A stretch of DNA of 64,000 nt, taken from the NCBI GenBank assembly GCA_016795205.1, contig JAEUHZ010000024.1, positions 1-64,000 of the forward strand, given 5' to 3'. This document shows positions 15,641-25,352 of this stretch, piece after piece. The notes beneath the pieces are model-generated. The model searched no databases, was not told the DNA's origin, and saw only the letters and a program-made list of their open reading frames with translations. Position numbers and translations under genes: made by a program. Each line of letters starts with the position of its first letter. Positions within the stretch are counted from its first letter, which is position 1. Origin of the DNA: Planctomycetota bacterium. GTDB taxonomy: Bacteria > Planctomycetota > UBA1135 > GCA-002686595.

Positions 15641-17017
15641 ATGCCCCGAGTCCACAGCGCGGCCTTGGCCGCACTCCTGTCCGTGCCGTGCCTCGTCGGG
15701 GCCTGCTCTGGCGGATCGTCGGGCTCCGCGGACGTCGCCACGGCGGTGAAGCAGCGCGAGCCCGCGCGCGTCCGCACCGCGCCCGTCGAGCGGCGCGAGC
15801 TGGTGCGCACGATCTCCACCACCACGACGGTCGAATCGGAGCGCGAGATCGAGCTCATGCCGCGCACGAGCGGCATCGTGATGCGCGTGCTCGTCGAGGA
15901 GGGCGACTGGGTGGAGGCCGGCACCGTGCTCGCCGAGCTCGACCGGCGCGCGACCCAGTCCGCCATCGAGCTGGCCCGCATCGCCCTACGCGATGCCGCC
16001 GATGCCGCCAAGGCCGCCCAGTTCGCCCTGCTCGACGCTCAGAACCGGCTCACGACGACGAAGCTCCGCTGGGAGCAGGCGAGCCGCGAGTACGACCGCA
16101 ACGAGAAGGCCGGGATGCTCTCGGCGCAGGCCCTGGACAACCTGCGGACCGTGCGCGACACGGCCCAGGCGGAGCACGAGGGCGCGCGACTCGCCGTCGA
16201 GCGCGCGCAGAGCCAGCTCCAGGCGGTCGAGACGCAGCAGGCCAAGGCCCAGCTCTCGATCGAAAGGGCCGAGCTCGACGACAGCTTCATGGTGATCACG
16301 GCGCCGTTCGCGGGCCAGATCGCCGCTCGAGGCCTGCGCGTCGGGGACACGGCCGGCCGGGTCCGGACCGCGGTGGGCCAGATCGCGCCCGCGTTCCTGC
16401 TCAGCGATTCACGAGCCCTGCGCGCGACCGTGTTTCGCCCGCAACGGGAGTTGCCACTGTTCCTCGCGGCGCAGAAGGCGGCCCGCAAGGCCGCGCTGGA
16501 GCAGGGCGACGGGGCCGCCTTGGAGATCCGCGTCACCGCGGAGGCCGTCCCCGGGATGACCTTCGCGGGCGAGATCCTGCTCGTGAGTCCCGTCATCGAC
16601 CCCGCGTCGGGCTCGTTCCGCGTCACCGTGAAGCTCCCGCCGACCGAGCCCGGTTCCGTCGGCCTGCTGCCCGGGATGCTCGTGCGCCTGGAGATCGTGA
16701 CCGAGCGCCGTCCCGACGCGCTCGTGGTGCCCAAGCGCGCGCTGCGCCGCGAGGGCGGCAGCGACTTCGTGTTCGTGGTCGAGGCCGGCCGCGCGCGACG
16801 CGTCGAGGTCGACGAGGGCTTCTCCGACGAGCTCGGCACCGAGGTGCGACCGCGCGAGCTGGCTGCGCTGCAGGCCGGCGCGCGCGTGGTCGTGGTCGGC
16901 AACCGCGAGCTCGAGGACGGCGCCGAGGTCCGCGAGGAGGAGGCGCCGGCCGAAGTCCCGCCGGCGCCGGGGCCGGCCGCGGGCGAGACCGCGGCCGCCG
17001 CGCCCGCCAAGGGCTGA
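15641..17017 (+). CDS. RND efflux periplasmic adaptor lipoprotein (HlyD family)
   Basis: 458 residues. The N-terminus is a lipoprotein signal with lipobox VGAC, acylated at C22. It then shows the membrane-fusion layout: a biotinyl-lipoyl half (VMRVLVEEGDWVEAGTVLAELD, about 85-107), a long alpha-hairpin rich in Q, E, K and R (about 108-215), the second lipoyl half (ITAPFAGQIAARGLRVGD) and beta-barrel segments. The tail after about 430 is acidic and alanine/proline-rich. It would bridge the two RND permeases encoded immediately downstream to an outer-membrane channel, which is not in this window. The next gene starts 4 bases after the stop. Confidence 0.93.
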   Translation: MPRVHSAALAALLSVPCLVGACSGGSSGSADVATAVKQREPARVRTAPVERRELVRTISTTTTVESEREIELMPRTSGIVMRVLVEEGDWVEAGTVLAELDRRATQSAIELARIALRDAADAAKAAQFALLDAQNRLTTTKLRWEQASREYDRNEKAGMLSAQALDNLRTVRDTAQAEHEGARLAVERAQSQLQAVETQQAKAQLSIERAELDDSFMVITAPFAGQIAARGLRVGDTAGRVRTAVGQIAPAFLLSDSRALRATVFRPQRELPLFLAAQKAARKAALEQGDGAALEIRVTAEAVPGMTFAGEILLVSPVIDPASGSFRVTVKLPPTEPGSVGLLPGMLVRLEIVTERRPDALVVPKRALRREGGSDFVFVVEAGRARRVEVDEGFSDELGTEVRPRELAALQAGARVVVVGNRELEDGAEVREEEAPAEVPPAPGPAAGETAAAAPAKG

Positions 17018-17021
17018 GCGC

Positions 17022-20000
17022 ATGGAGCGCCGCGCAGGACTGGCGGGCCTGTTGGCGCTCGTCACGGCGCGCCCCGTGGCCGTCACGATGATCGTGGTGG
17101 CGGCCGCGGTCTTCGGCTGGGTCTCGTTCGGCAAGCTGCGCGTCGACCTGCTGCCCGAGATCGGCTACCCGACGCTGACCGTGCGCACGACCTGGACCGG
17201 CGCCGCGCCCGAGGACGTCGAGGACCGCGTCTCCGAGCGCATCCAGGAATCGCTGTCGACGTTGCCGCGCCTCGTGCGCGTGAGCTCCGTCTCGCGCGCC
17301 GAGACCAGCGACGTGAACCTCGAGTTCGAGTGGGGCACGCCGATGACCTTCGCGGTCCAGGACGTGCGCGATCGGCTCGACACCCTGTTCCTGCCGCCGG
17401 GGGCCTCGAAGCCGATCATCCTGCGCTACGACCCGAACCTCGACCCCGTGCTGCGCATCGCCGTCTCGCTCGCGGACGACGCGCGCGCGCGGGTCGTCGG
17501 CTCCGAGACCGATCCGGCCCGGCAGAAGCAGAAGGAGCTGGTCCACCTGCGCTGGCTCGCGGAGCAGCGCATCCAGCGCGAGCTCGAGACGCTGCCCGGC
17601 GTGGCCGCCGTGCAGGTGCGCGGGGGGCTCGTCGAGGAGATCAAGGTGCGCGTCGACCCGTTCCGCATGGCGGCGCAGAACCTCGACCCGCGCACGCTGG
17701 GCGAGCGCCTGGCCCAGGAGAACCTGAACGCCTCGGGCGGCTTCATCCGCGAGGGCGCGACCGAGTACCTGGTGCGCACGCTGAACGAGTTCCGCACGGT
17801 CGACGAGATCGCCGACCTGGCCCTGGTGCGCCGGGGCGGGGCCGCGATCCGCGTGCGCGACCTGGCGACGGTCGAGCGCACCCACGCCGAGCGCGAGGTC
17901 GTGACGCGCGTCGACGGGCGCGAGGCCGTCGAGCTCTCGATCTACCGCGAGGCCGGAGCCAACATCGTCGCGGTCGCCGACGTGGTGCTGGCGCGCGTCT
18001 TCGGGACGACCGCCGAGCGCCAGACGGTGCAGCGCGCGGCGGAGCAGGGCGGGACCGTCGGCGGGGCGGCGCCCGCGTACTTGGCGCACGCGCTGCGCAA
18101 GGACGCGCGCTTCGAGACGCTCTCCGATCAGTCGACGTTCATCCGGGACTCGATCCAGGACGTGCAGTCCGCGGCCTGGCTCGGCGTGTTGCTGACCGTG
18201 TTCGTGATCCGGCTGGCCCTGCGCGCCTTCGCGCCGACCCTGATCATCAGCGTCTCGATCCCGATCTCCGTGGTCGTGACCTTCGTGCCCATGTTCCTGG
18301 CCGGAGTGTCGCTGAACATCATGTCGCTGGGCGGCCTGGCGCTGGGCATCGGCATGGTGGTCGACGCCTCGATCGTGGTCCTGGAGGCCATCCAGCGCCG
18401 CCGCGACGCCGGCGACGGCGCGATCACGGCGGCCGTGAACGGCGCCGGCGAGGTGGCGGGCGCGATCGCCGGATCCACGCTGACCAGCGTGGCGGTGTTC
18501 GCGCCGATCGTGTTCGTGCACGGCATCGCCGGACGCATCTTCGGCGACCAGGCGTTGACCGTCGTGTCGTCCCTGTGCGTGTCGCTGCTCGTCGCGGGCT
18601 TCTTCATCCCGATGCTCGCGTCGCGCTCCTTCGCGGGTCTCTCGGACGGCGCCGCGCGCCCCGCGCTGCGCGAGTCGGCGCGCGGCGCGCGAGCCTCCGC
18701 CGGCGGCTGCCTGCTGGCCGCCGGTCGGCTCGCGGCCTGGGCCTTCGGCGGCGTGGCGCGCCTCCTCGTCGGCCTCGGACGCGGCTCGCTGCGCCTCCTG
18801 AACGTACTCTTGTGGCCGGCGCAAGCGCTCCACGACCGCGCCTGGCGGGCCGTGGACGCGGCCTACCCGCGCCTCTTGTCCGCCGCGCTGGCGCGGCCCT
18901 GGATCCCGCTCCTGGCCGCGGTCCTGCTGGGTGCGATCTCGGCGCAGCGGGCGCGCGGGCTGGGCTTCGATCTGCTGCCGGACGTCCACCAGGGCGAATT
19001 CACGTTCCTGGTGGGCTTGCCCGTCGGATCGCGCCTCGAGGCCACCGACGAGGCGCTGCAGGAGATCGAGCGCGCGGTGCGCCAGATCCCCGGCGTGGCG
19101 CGCACGGCGCTGGTCGTGGGCGTCGAGAAGGACGCGTTGACGCGCGAGATCGAGGGCCGCCACACCGCACGCCTGACGGTGCGGCTCGAGCGCGAACTGG
19201 CCAACGAGCGCGACGAGAACCGGCTGGTTGCCGCGGTGCGCGCGTGCGTCGAGCGCCACCCCGCGATCCGCACCGTGTCACCGCCGTCGCGCCCCACGCC
19301 GTTCGCGATCGAAGCTCCGATCGAGGTCGAGGTCCTGGGCTACGACCTGGAGGCCATGCGGCTCGTGGCCGACGAGGTCGCGGCGCGGCTGGCGCGCGTC
19401 GAGGGGTTGGAGGACGTGCGCACGAGCGTTCGTCCCGGACACCCCGAGGCCCGCTTGGCTTTCGATCGCGACAAGCTGCTCGAGTACGGTCTGGACCTGT
19501 CGGCGGTCTCGGCGCTCGTGCGCGAGCAGGTCCTGGGCACGGTCAGCACGCGCTTCCGCGACGGCGAGGAGCGCATCGACGTGCGGGTCCTGGGCGACGA
19601 GTTCGTGCGCAACGACCTGGTGCGCGTCATGGACCTGGTCGTGAATCCGACGGCCACAGTGCCCGTCAGGCTGGCCGACGTGGCCGAGGTCCACAACGTG
19701 GAGGGACCCGCCGAGATCCGCCGCATCGGCAACACGCGCGCGATCCTGGTCTCGGCCGCCGTGGCCGGGCTCGACCTGGGCGGCGTGAGCGCACGGGTCG
19801 ACCGGTCCCTCTCGGACCTCGGGACGCCCGACGACGTCGTGGTCCAGCTGGGCGGACGCAAGCGCGAGTTGGACGACGCGCGCGCCAACCTGATCTTCGC
19901 GCTCTGCCTGGCGCTCTTCTTGGTCTACGCCGTGATGGCCTCGCAGTTCGAGTCGCTGGTCCAGCCGCTGATCGTGCTCTTGACCGTGCCCCTGGCCGGC

Positions 20001-20414
20001 GTGGGCGTGATCTGGGCCCTGTCGTGGCTCTCGATGCCGATCTCGGTCGTCGTGTTCATCGGGCTGATCCTGCTGGCGGGGATCGTGGTCAACAACGCGA
20101 TCGTGCTCGTCGTGCGCGTGAACCAGACGCGGGCCGACGGCCTCGCGGTCCGCGAGGCGCTGCTGGAAGCCTGCCGCACCCGGCTCCGGCCGATCTACAT
20201 GACGACCGCGACGACGGTGCTCGGCATGCTGCCCCTGACCGGCTGGCTGGCGGCGCTGCCCGGGCTCTCCGGCGGCGCGGGCGCCGAGCTGCGCGCGCCG
20301 ATGGCGGTCACGGTGATCGCCGGCCTGCTGTGCTCGGCGCTCCTGACGCTGTTCGTGATCCCCTGCGCCTACCGTCTGGTCCTGGGCGGCCGGCTCTCGG
20401 AGGCGCCGCGGTGA
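17022..20414 (+). CDS. RND efflux permease subunit, first copy
   Basis: 1130 residues of the AcrB/CusA superfamily: twelve membrane helices and two large periplasmic loops in duplicated halves. An N-terminal helix (VTARPVAVTMIVVAAAVFGW) precedes TLTVRTTWTGAAPEDVEDRV. The TM4 proton-relay region reads GMVVDASIVVLEA, keeping the first aspartate of the usual VDD pair but with alanine at the second. Between TM6 and TM7 is an unusually long, alanine/arginine-rich segment (about 540-635). The C-terminal half carries LILLAGIVVNNAIVLVVRVN. Substrate cannot be inferred. The stop overlaps the start of the next permease (GTGA). Confidence 0.95.
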   Translation: MERRAGLAGLLALVTARPVAVTMIVVAAAVFGWVSFGKLRVDLLPEIGYPTLTVRTTWTGAAPEDVEDRVSERIQESLSTLPRLVRVSSVSRAETSDVNLEFEWGTPMTFAVQDVRDRLDTLFLPPGASKPIILRYDPNLDPVLRIAVSLADDARARVVGSETDPARQKQKELVHLRWLAEQRIQRELETLPGVAAVQVRGGLVEEIKVRVDPFRMAAQNLDPRTLGERLAQENLNASGGFIREGATEYLVRTLNEFRTVDEIADLALVRRGGAAIRVRDLATVERTHAEREVVTRVDGREAVELSIYREAGANIVAVADVVLARVFGTTAERQTVQRAAEQGGTVGGAAPAYLAHALRKDARFETLSDQSTFIRDSIQDVQSAAWLGVLLTVFVIRLALRAFAPTLIISVSIPISVVVTFVPMFLAGVSLNIMSLGGLALGIGMVVDASIVVLEAIQRRRDAGDGAITAAVNGAGEVAGAIAGSTLTSVAVFAPIVFVHGIAGRIFGDQALTVVSSLCVSLLVAGFFIPMLASRSFAGLSDGAARPALRESARGARASAGGCLLAAGRLAAWAFGGVARLLVGLGRGSLRLLNVLLWPAQALHDRAWRAVDAAYPRLLSAALARPWIPLLAAVLLGAISAQRARGLGFDLLPDVHQGEFTFLVGLPVGSRLEATDEALQEIERAVRQIPGVARTALVVGVEKDALTREIEGRHTARLTVRLERELANERDENRLVAAVRACVERHPAIRTVSPPSRPTPFAIEAPIEVEVLGYDLEAMRLVADEVAARLARVEGLEDVRTSVRPGHPEARLAFDRDKLLEYGLDLSAVSALVREQVLGTVSTRFRDGEERIDVRVLGDEFVRNDLVRVMDLVVNPTATVPVRLADVAEVHNVEGPAEIRRIGNTRAILVSAAVAGLDLGGVSARVDRSLSDLGTPDDVVVQLGGRKRELDDARANLIFALCLALFLVYAVMASQFESLVQPLIVLLTVPLAGVGVIWALSWLSMPISVVVFIGLILLAGIVVNNAIVLVVRVNQTRADGLAVREALLEACRTRLRPIYMTTATTVLGMLPLTGWLAALPGLSGGAGAELRAPMAVTVIAGLLCSALLTLFVIPCAYRLVLGGRLSEAPR

Positions 20415-23400
20415 GCGCCGGGCTGCCCGAGGCCGCGCGTGGACGGATCCACCGGGCGCTGCTCCGGCGCCCCGTGTTCCTGTTCGTGCTCTATGCCTGC
20501 GTGTTCGTGATCGGCGGCCTCGCGCTGCGCGAGATCCCGCTGCAGATGATGCCGGACGGGTTCAGCAATCCCGGCCTGCAGGTGTTCGTGTCGAACGTCG
20601 GCGCGGGCGCGGCCGAGAACGAGGAGCAGGTCACGCAGCCCATCGAGGAGGAGCTGCGCACGCTGCCCGGGCTGGAGGGCGTCCAGAGCTCGACGCGCCA
20701 GGACTCCGTGTTCCTGTGGCTGGAGTTCCGCGCCGACCAGGACATGGATCTCGCCAAGGCCGAGGTCCGTGATCGCGTGGAGCGCGCACGGCCCAAGCTG
20801 CCTGCCAGCGTCGACGAGATCGGCATCTGGTCCTGGAACCAGGGCAGCATGCCGATCGCCTTCGTGGCGATCCTGCACGAGGGCGACTCGCCGCGCACCG
20901 ACTTCCTGCTCGAGGAGGTCGTGCAGCGCCGCATCGAGGCCGTGGACGGCATCGGCAAGGTCGAGGTCTGGGGCAACCTGGCCGACTCGCTGCGCATCCT
21001 GCTCGACGAGGATCGCGTGATCGCCGCCGGCCTGGATCTGGGCGCCCTGATCCGGCGGCTGATGGCCGACAACTTCGCGGAGCCGCTCGGTGAGGTCGAC
21101 GACGGCGGCCGCCGGATCCTGCTGCGCTCCGACATGCGCTTCCGCTCGCCCGAGGAGGTCGAGGACTACCCGATCGGCCGCGGCCTGCGCCTCTCCGACG
21201 TGGGTCGGGTCGCGATGGTCAAGTCGGTGCGCCAGCAGCTCTCGCGCATCGACGGTCGCTACTCGTACTTCGCGATCGTCGAGAAGGACAGCCGCGCCAA
21301 CGCCGTCGACGCCAGCCGCAAGCTGCGCGAGGCGCTGGCCGGCTTGGAGCACGCACGCGAGCTGGAAGGCCGCTTCCGCTTCCTGATCCTGTTCGACCAG
21401 GGCCAGTTCATCGAGAACTCGCTCAGCTCCCTGACGCAGACGGCCGTGACGGGCGGGCTGCTCTCGATCCTGATCCTGTTCCTGTTCCTGGGGCGCGCCC
21501 GGCTGACGCTGCTCGTCGCGCTGTCGATCCCGTTCTCGACCCTGATCGCACTGGCCTTCGGCTACTTCACGGGCGGGACGTTCAACATCCTGACGATGAT
21601 GGGCATCACGCTCGCCCTCGGGATGCTGGTCGACAACTCGATCGTGGTCATCGAGAACATCACCAGGAAGCAAGCGCAGGGCCTCGACATCGAGGCCGCC
21701 TGCGCCGAGGGCGCCGGGGAGGTCGGGCTGGCCGTCCTGCTCTCCACGCTGACCACCGTGGTCGTGTTCGCACCGCTCGTGTTCCTGGGCGAGAACCCGC
21801 AGTTCCGCTTGCTCATGGGCGAGATCGGCAAGCCCCTGGGCGTGGCGCTGCTCGCGAGCCTCCTGGCCGCGCTGGTGTTCCTGCCCGTGCAGGCCCGACG
21901 CGCCCTGGGGCCCCGGCTCGGCTGGGTCGAGCGCTGCGCGGCGCGCGCCGCGCCGATCACGGCCCTGCCGGCGCGCGGGCTGGCGCTCGCGGTCGGGCTC
22001 GCGCGGCTCGCCGGACGCGCCGCGCTGGCCGCGCTCGCGCGCGCGCTCGTGCTCGGCCTACGGGTCGTGACGCCGCTGCGCCACGTGCTGGCGACGGCTT
22101 TCCTGGCGCTGGGCGCTTGGCGCGCGAGCGGCGCGTGGCCGGCGCTGGCGGCCGCGCGCGCCGCCGCGCCGCAAGAGTTCCAACCCGGCGGAGTGTTCGG
22201 GCCCGCCATGCTCGTGGGCCTGCCGGTGCTGGCCGGACTCGCCGGCGCGCTGGCCTGCCTGCTGCTCTTGCCCCGCTGGCGGCGGCGCGTCTCGCCCTGG
22301 ACCTCGCGCGGCGGACCCGCGGTGCCGAGCGGGTCCTCGCTGGTCGACTTCCTCGTGGCCGCGAACCACGCGCTGGTCTCCTGGAGCCTGCGCAACCGCT
22401 TGGCCGCGACCGGCGCGGCCGCCCTGTGCTTCGCGTCGATCGCGGTTCCCTGGACGCGGATGGAGGTCGCCGCGTTCGGCGAGGACCAGGAAGCCTCGCG
22501 GATCAACTTCTGGGTCGAGCTGGAGGAGAACTTCACGCTCGCGCAGGCCGAGGAGGAGCTGATCCGCTACGAGGACGCGGTCAACGCGCGCCGAGCGGAC
22601 TGGGGCTTCGCGCGCGTGCTCACGCGCTTCAACCAGGCCGGTGGCCGCCTGAGCCTCTTCTGGGATGCGCCGCCGCCGCGGTCGCACATGCTGCGCGTGC
22701 GCCGCGAGCTGCGCGACGCGCTGCCGCGCTGCGCGGGGCACCAACTGCGCTTCACGGACGGGGAAGGGCCGGGCTCGACCGACAAGACCGTGGTGACGTT
22801 CCGGCTCGTCGGCCCGGACTCCGAGGACCTCGAGGTGCTCGGCGCGGAAGCGGTCGCCATCCTGGAGGGCGTTCCGGGACTCTCCGACCTGCGCTCGCCG
22901 CTCAGCGCGGCCCCGCCGCAGGTCCAGATCTCGTTCGACTCGGACGTCGCGCAGCAACTGGGTGTCACGGCCCAGCAGGCGCTCCAGAACGTCTCCTGGG
23001 CCCTGCGCGGCATGCAGCTCCCGCGCTACCAGGAGCCCGGCCGCGAGGTGCCGTTCATCATCGAGTACGAAGCGGCGGAGGCCGCCGGCCTCGGCACCCT
23101 GCGCGACTTGAGCGTGTACACGCGCGAGTCGCCGATTCCCCTGGCGAGCTTCGCGGACCTCGAGTTCGGTCGCGGCCAGCGCACGATCGAGCGCACGGAC
23201 GGCCGCGCGAGCTTCACGATCCAGGCCAAGGTGGCCTCCCCGGCGCTGCAGACCGAGCTGTCGCGGGCCGGGCGGCGCGCGCTGGAGGCCCTGGAGCTGC
23301 CGCGCGGCTACGAGATCGCCGACGACTCCCTGGCCAGCGTCCGCGTCGACCAGGAACTGAGTGGGATCCGGGGCGCGCTGTTGCTCTCCGTGGTGCTCGT

Positions 23401-23941
23401 GTTCCTGCTGATGGGGATCCTCTTCGAGTCCTACGTGCTGCCCGTCTCGGTGCTGTTCACGATCCCCTTCGCGTTCGCGGGCTCGGTGTGGACGCTGTGG
23501 CTCACGGGGACGGCGATGGACTCGGTCGGCTGGATCGGGATCATCGTCCTGGTGGGCGTGGTCGTGAACAACGGCATCGTGCTCGTGGCGCGCATCACGC
23601 AATTGCGCGCCGCGGGCTCGCAACGCGCAGCCGCGGTCGTCGATGCCTGTGCGCAGCGCGTGCGGCCGATCCTCATGACGGCCTTGACCTCCGTGATGGG
23701 GCTCGTGCCCATGGCCCTGTCGGAGCCGCGCGGCGAGACGATCGACTACCGGGCGCTGGCGACCTGCGTGGCCGGCGGCTTGGCGGCCAGCACCTTCTTC
23801 ACGCTGTGGGTCGTCCCGCTGGCCTACACCTTGATCGACGACCTCTCCGAGACCGCACGGCGCCAGGTCGCCTGGGCCCTGGCCGCGGGTCGCCGCGCCA
23901 GTGGGGCAGCGACCACGCCCGAGGGCGCCGCCGGGAGCTGA
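20411..23941 (+). CDS. RND efflux permease subunit, second copy
   Basis: 1176 residues from the GTG at 20411, which shares GTGA with the preceding stop, so it is coupled translationally; there is no closer ATG. N-terminal VFLFVLYACVFVIGGLALRE is TM1, followed by PGLQVFVSNVGAGAAENEEQ. TM4 has GMLVDNSIVVIENI. A very long insert (about 480-665) with several extra hydrophobic alanine/leucine stretches separates the halves, longer than in typical AcrB proteins. The second half has VLVGVVVNNGIVLVARITQLR near TM10. Two different permeases in one operon recall heteromeric pairs such as MdtBC, but whether they assemble together is unknown. Confidence 0.94.
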   Translation: MSAGLPEAARGRIHRALLRRPVFLFVLYACVFVIGGLALREIPLQMMPDGFSNPGLQVFVSNVGAGAAENEEQVTQPIEEELRTLPGLEGVQSSTRQDSVFLWLEFRADQDMDLAKAEVRDRVERARPKLPASVDEIGIWSWNQGSMPIAFVAILHEGDSPRTDFLLEEVVQRRIEAVDGIGKVEVWGNLADSLRILLDEDRVIAAGLDLGALIRRLMADNFAEPLGEVDDGGRRILLRSDMRFRSPEEVEDYPIGRGLRLSDVGRVAMVKSVRQQLSRIDGRYSYFAIVEKDSRANAVDASRKLREALAGLEHARELEGRFRFLILFDQGQFIENSLSSLTQTAVTGGLLSILILFLFLGRARLTLLVALSIPFSTLIALAFGYFTGGTFNILTMMGITLALGMLVDNSIVVIENITRKQAQGLDIEAACAEGAGEVGLAVLLSTLTTVVVFAPLVFLGENPQFRLLMGEIGKPLGVALLASLLAALVFLPVQARRALGPRLGWVERCAARAAPITALPARGLALAVGLARLAGRAALAALARALVLGLRVVTPLRHVLATAFLALGAWRASGAWPALAAARAAAPQEFQPGGVFGPAMLVGLPVLAGLAGALACLLLLPRWRRRVSPWTSRGGPAVPSGSSLVDFLVAANHALVSWSLRNRLAATGAAALCFASIAVPWTRMEVAAFGEDQEASRINFWVELEENFTLAQAEEELIRYEDAVNARRADWGFARVLTRFNQAGGRLSLFWDAPPPRSHMLRVRRELRDALPRCAGHQLRFTDGEGPGSTDKTVVTFRLVGPDSEDLEVLGAEAVAILEGVPGLSDLRSPLSAAPPQVQISFDSDVAQQLGVTAQQALQNVSWALRGMQLPRYQEPGREVPFIIEYEAAEAAGLGTLRDLSVYTRESPIPLASFADLEFGRGQRTIERTDGRASFTIQAKVASPALQTELSRAGRRALEALELPRGYEIADDSLASVRVDQELSGIRGALLLSVVLVFLLMGILFESYVLPVSVLFTIPFAFAGSVWTLWLTGTAMDSVGWIGIIVLVGVVVNNGIVLVARITQLRAAGSQRAAAVVDACAQRVRPILMTALTSVMGLVPMALSEPRGETIDYRALATCVAGGLAASTFFTLWVVPLAYTLIDDLSETARRQVAWALAAGRRASGAATTPEGAAGS

Positions 23942-24001
23942 GTTCGCGGCCGGCGCGGCTCCCCGGAACACGGCGCGACACCTATCCTGGGCTGGCCCCC
24001 C

Positions 24002-25315
24002 ATGGAAAGGCCTCACGAGCCCGCGGAACTGCGTCTCGATCCCGTCCCGGGGGCCGTCCTGCTCGACTTCGAGAACCTGGTCTACGGGCTCTCCCACCAC
24101 CATGGCGCGCAGCACGTCCACGAGGCGGCCTGCTTGCCGACGCTGTGCGCGCTGACGCGCGAGCTCGTCCGGCCGGGGGTGCGCCGCGCCTACGGCGACT
24201 GGCGCGTGCGCGACCTGAACCAGTTCCAGCTCGAGCTCTATCGCAGCGGGTTCGAGATCGTGCAGGTCCTGGGCCGCATCGCGCCGGGTTCGCGCAAGAA
24301 CTCGAGCGACATTCGACTGGCCGTGGACGCCGTCGAGCTGGCGCTGCGCGAGGCCCACCTGCGCCGCTTCGTGATCGTGTCCGGCGACCGCGACATGATC
24401 GAGATCGTGCGTTGCCTCCAGAAGCACGGTCGCGAGGTGATCGGGATCGCGCCGGACTGGAGCACGAGCGCCGACCTGTCCGACGTGTGCGACCGGTTCA
24501 TCTCCTACTCCGAGGTGCAGCGCCGGGCCGGCCTGTTCCTGCCCGCGCGCGCCGCGCCGGCCCAGTGCGCACTGGACGAGCTGCGCGCGAGGCTGCGCGA
24601 GCTCCTCTCTGAACCGCGCGCCGAGCCCTGGTCGGGCTCCGCGCTACGGACCGAGCTCGTGGCCCGACACGGCGAGCGCGCGCTCGAAGAGGTGCTGCCC
24701 GGAGCCGGCTTCGTGCGCCTGCTGCAGCTGGTGCCCGACGTCGCGCGGGTCGAGGCGCGCGGCACGGGTGACGTCCTGGTGCATCCGGCCGCGGCCTGTG
24801 CGGCCCCTGATCCCGGCGAATCGGAGCTGCCGCGGCTCCCCGGCCAGGCGCAGCTCGTGGCGCGCGCGCGGCTTGCGAACTACCGCTACGAAGGCGACCC
24901 CGAGCGCCGGCGCGGCCTGCTGCGCGCCGTGCACGCCTTCGCCCGCGCCCAGCCCGACTTCAGCCTGGCCGACGTGCGCGCCGCGCTGTGCACGCCCGGG
25001 GCCGCGCTGGACCTCCGTCCGGGCGACGTGAACAAGTGCTGGACGGTCCTGTACCAGGGCCGCGCGCTGCGGCCGGTGGCGGCCGACGTCACGACCCCCA
25101 TGCAGTTCCGCCGCCACGTCCTGGCGCCCGAGGCCGCCAGCGCGGAGCAGCTCGTACGGGTCTACGAGCGCTGCATCGTCTACAAGCTGTACGAGAACTC
25201 GCGCAGCGAGCCCAGCGCCCAGGACGTGCGCGTGCTGCTGGGCCTGCAGGAGGAAGACCTCGGCTGGTGCGCGACCCTCCTGGACGAGACGCGCTCGCTC
25301 CAGCGCGCCACGTAG
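24002..25315 (+). CDS. NYN-domain putative ribonuclease with a LOTUS/OST-HTH-like domain
   Basis: 437 residues. The N-terminal NYN (PIN-like) domain, about 15-180, has the acidic active-site set in LLDFENLVYG, SSDIRLAVDAVELA and VIVSGDRDMIEIV; relatives (LabA, limkain, MARF1) are RNA nucleases. A winged-helix region at about 190-262 (ALDELRARLRELL, LVARHGERALEEVLPGAGFVRLLQLVP) fits an OST-HTH/LOTUS domain, which binds RNA and is often paired with NYN. The last roughly 150 residues match the family of domains that follows in such bacterial proteins but have no known role. It stands 60 bases after the efflux operon and 37 bases before ribH. RNA decay or processing is the likely role, inferred from the domains. 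Confidence 0.85.
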   Translation: MERPHEPAELRLDPVPGAVLLDFENLVYGLSHHHGAQHVHEAACLPTLCALTRELVRPGVRRAYGDWRVRDLNQFQLELYRSGFEIVQVLGRIAPGSRKNSSDIRLAVDAVELALREAHLRRFVIVSGDRDMIEIVRCLQKHGREVIGIAPDWSTSADLSDVCDRFISYSEVQRRAGLFLPARAAPAQCALDELRARLRELLSEPRAEPWSGSALRTELVARHGERALEEVLPGAGFVRLLQLVPDVARVEARGTGDVLVHPAAACAAPDPGESELPRLPGQAQLVARARLANYRYEGDPERRRGLLRAVHAFARAQPDFSLADVRAALCTPGAALDLRPGDVNKCWTVLYQGRALRPVAADVTTPMQFRRHVLAPEAASAEQLVRVYERCIVYKLYENSRSEPSAQDVRVLLGLQEEDLGWCATLLDETRSLQRAT

Positions 25316-25352
25316 CGCCGGAGAGCCGCGATCGCGTACAGTCTCGCGTTCC

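Noticed and set aside
16623-19259. Long open frame (878 codons) on the minus strand opposite the adaptor and first RND permease
   Set aside because: It is rich in R, H, Q, E and D with no domain, as expected of an antisense shadow in G+C-rich coding DNA; the plus-strand frames have clear RND motifs.
17330-20410. Plus-strand frame that would extend the second permease upstream through the whole first permease
   Set aside because: The upstream part is an arginine/proline-rich shadow; the permease sequence begins at the GTG at 20411.
22058-24427. Long minus-strand open frame opposite the second permease and the NYN gene
   Set aside because: Same shadow composition, and it crosses two genes with strong evidence on the other strand.
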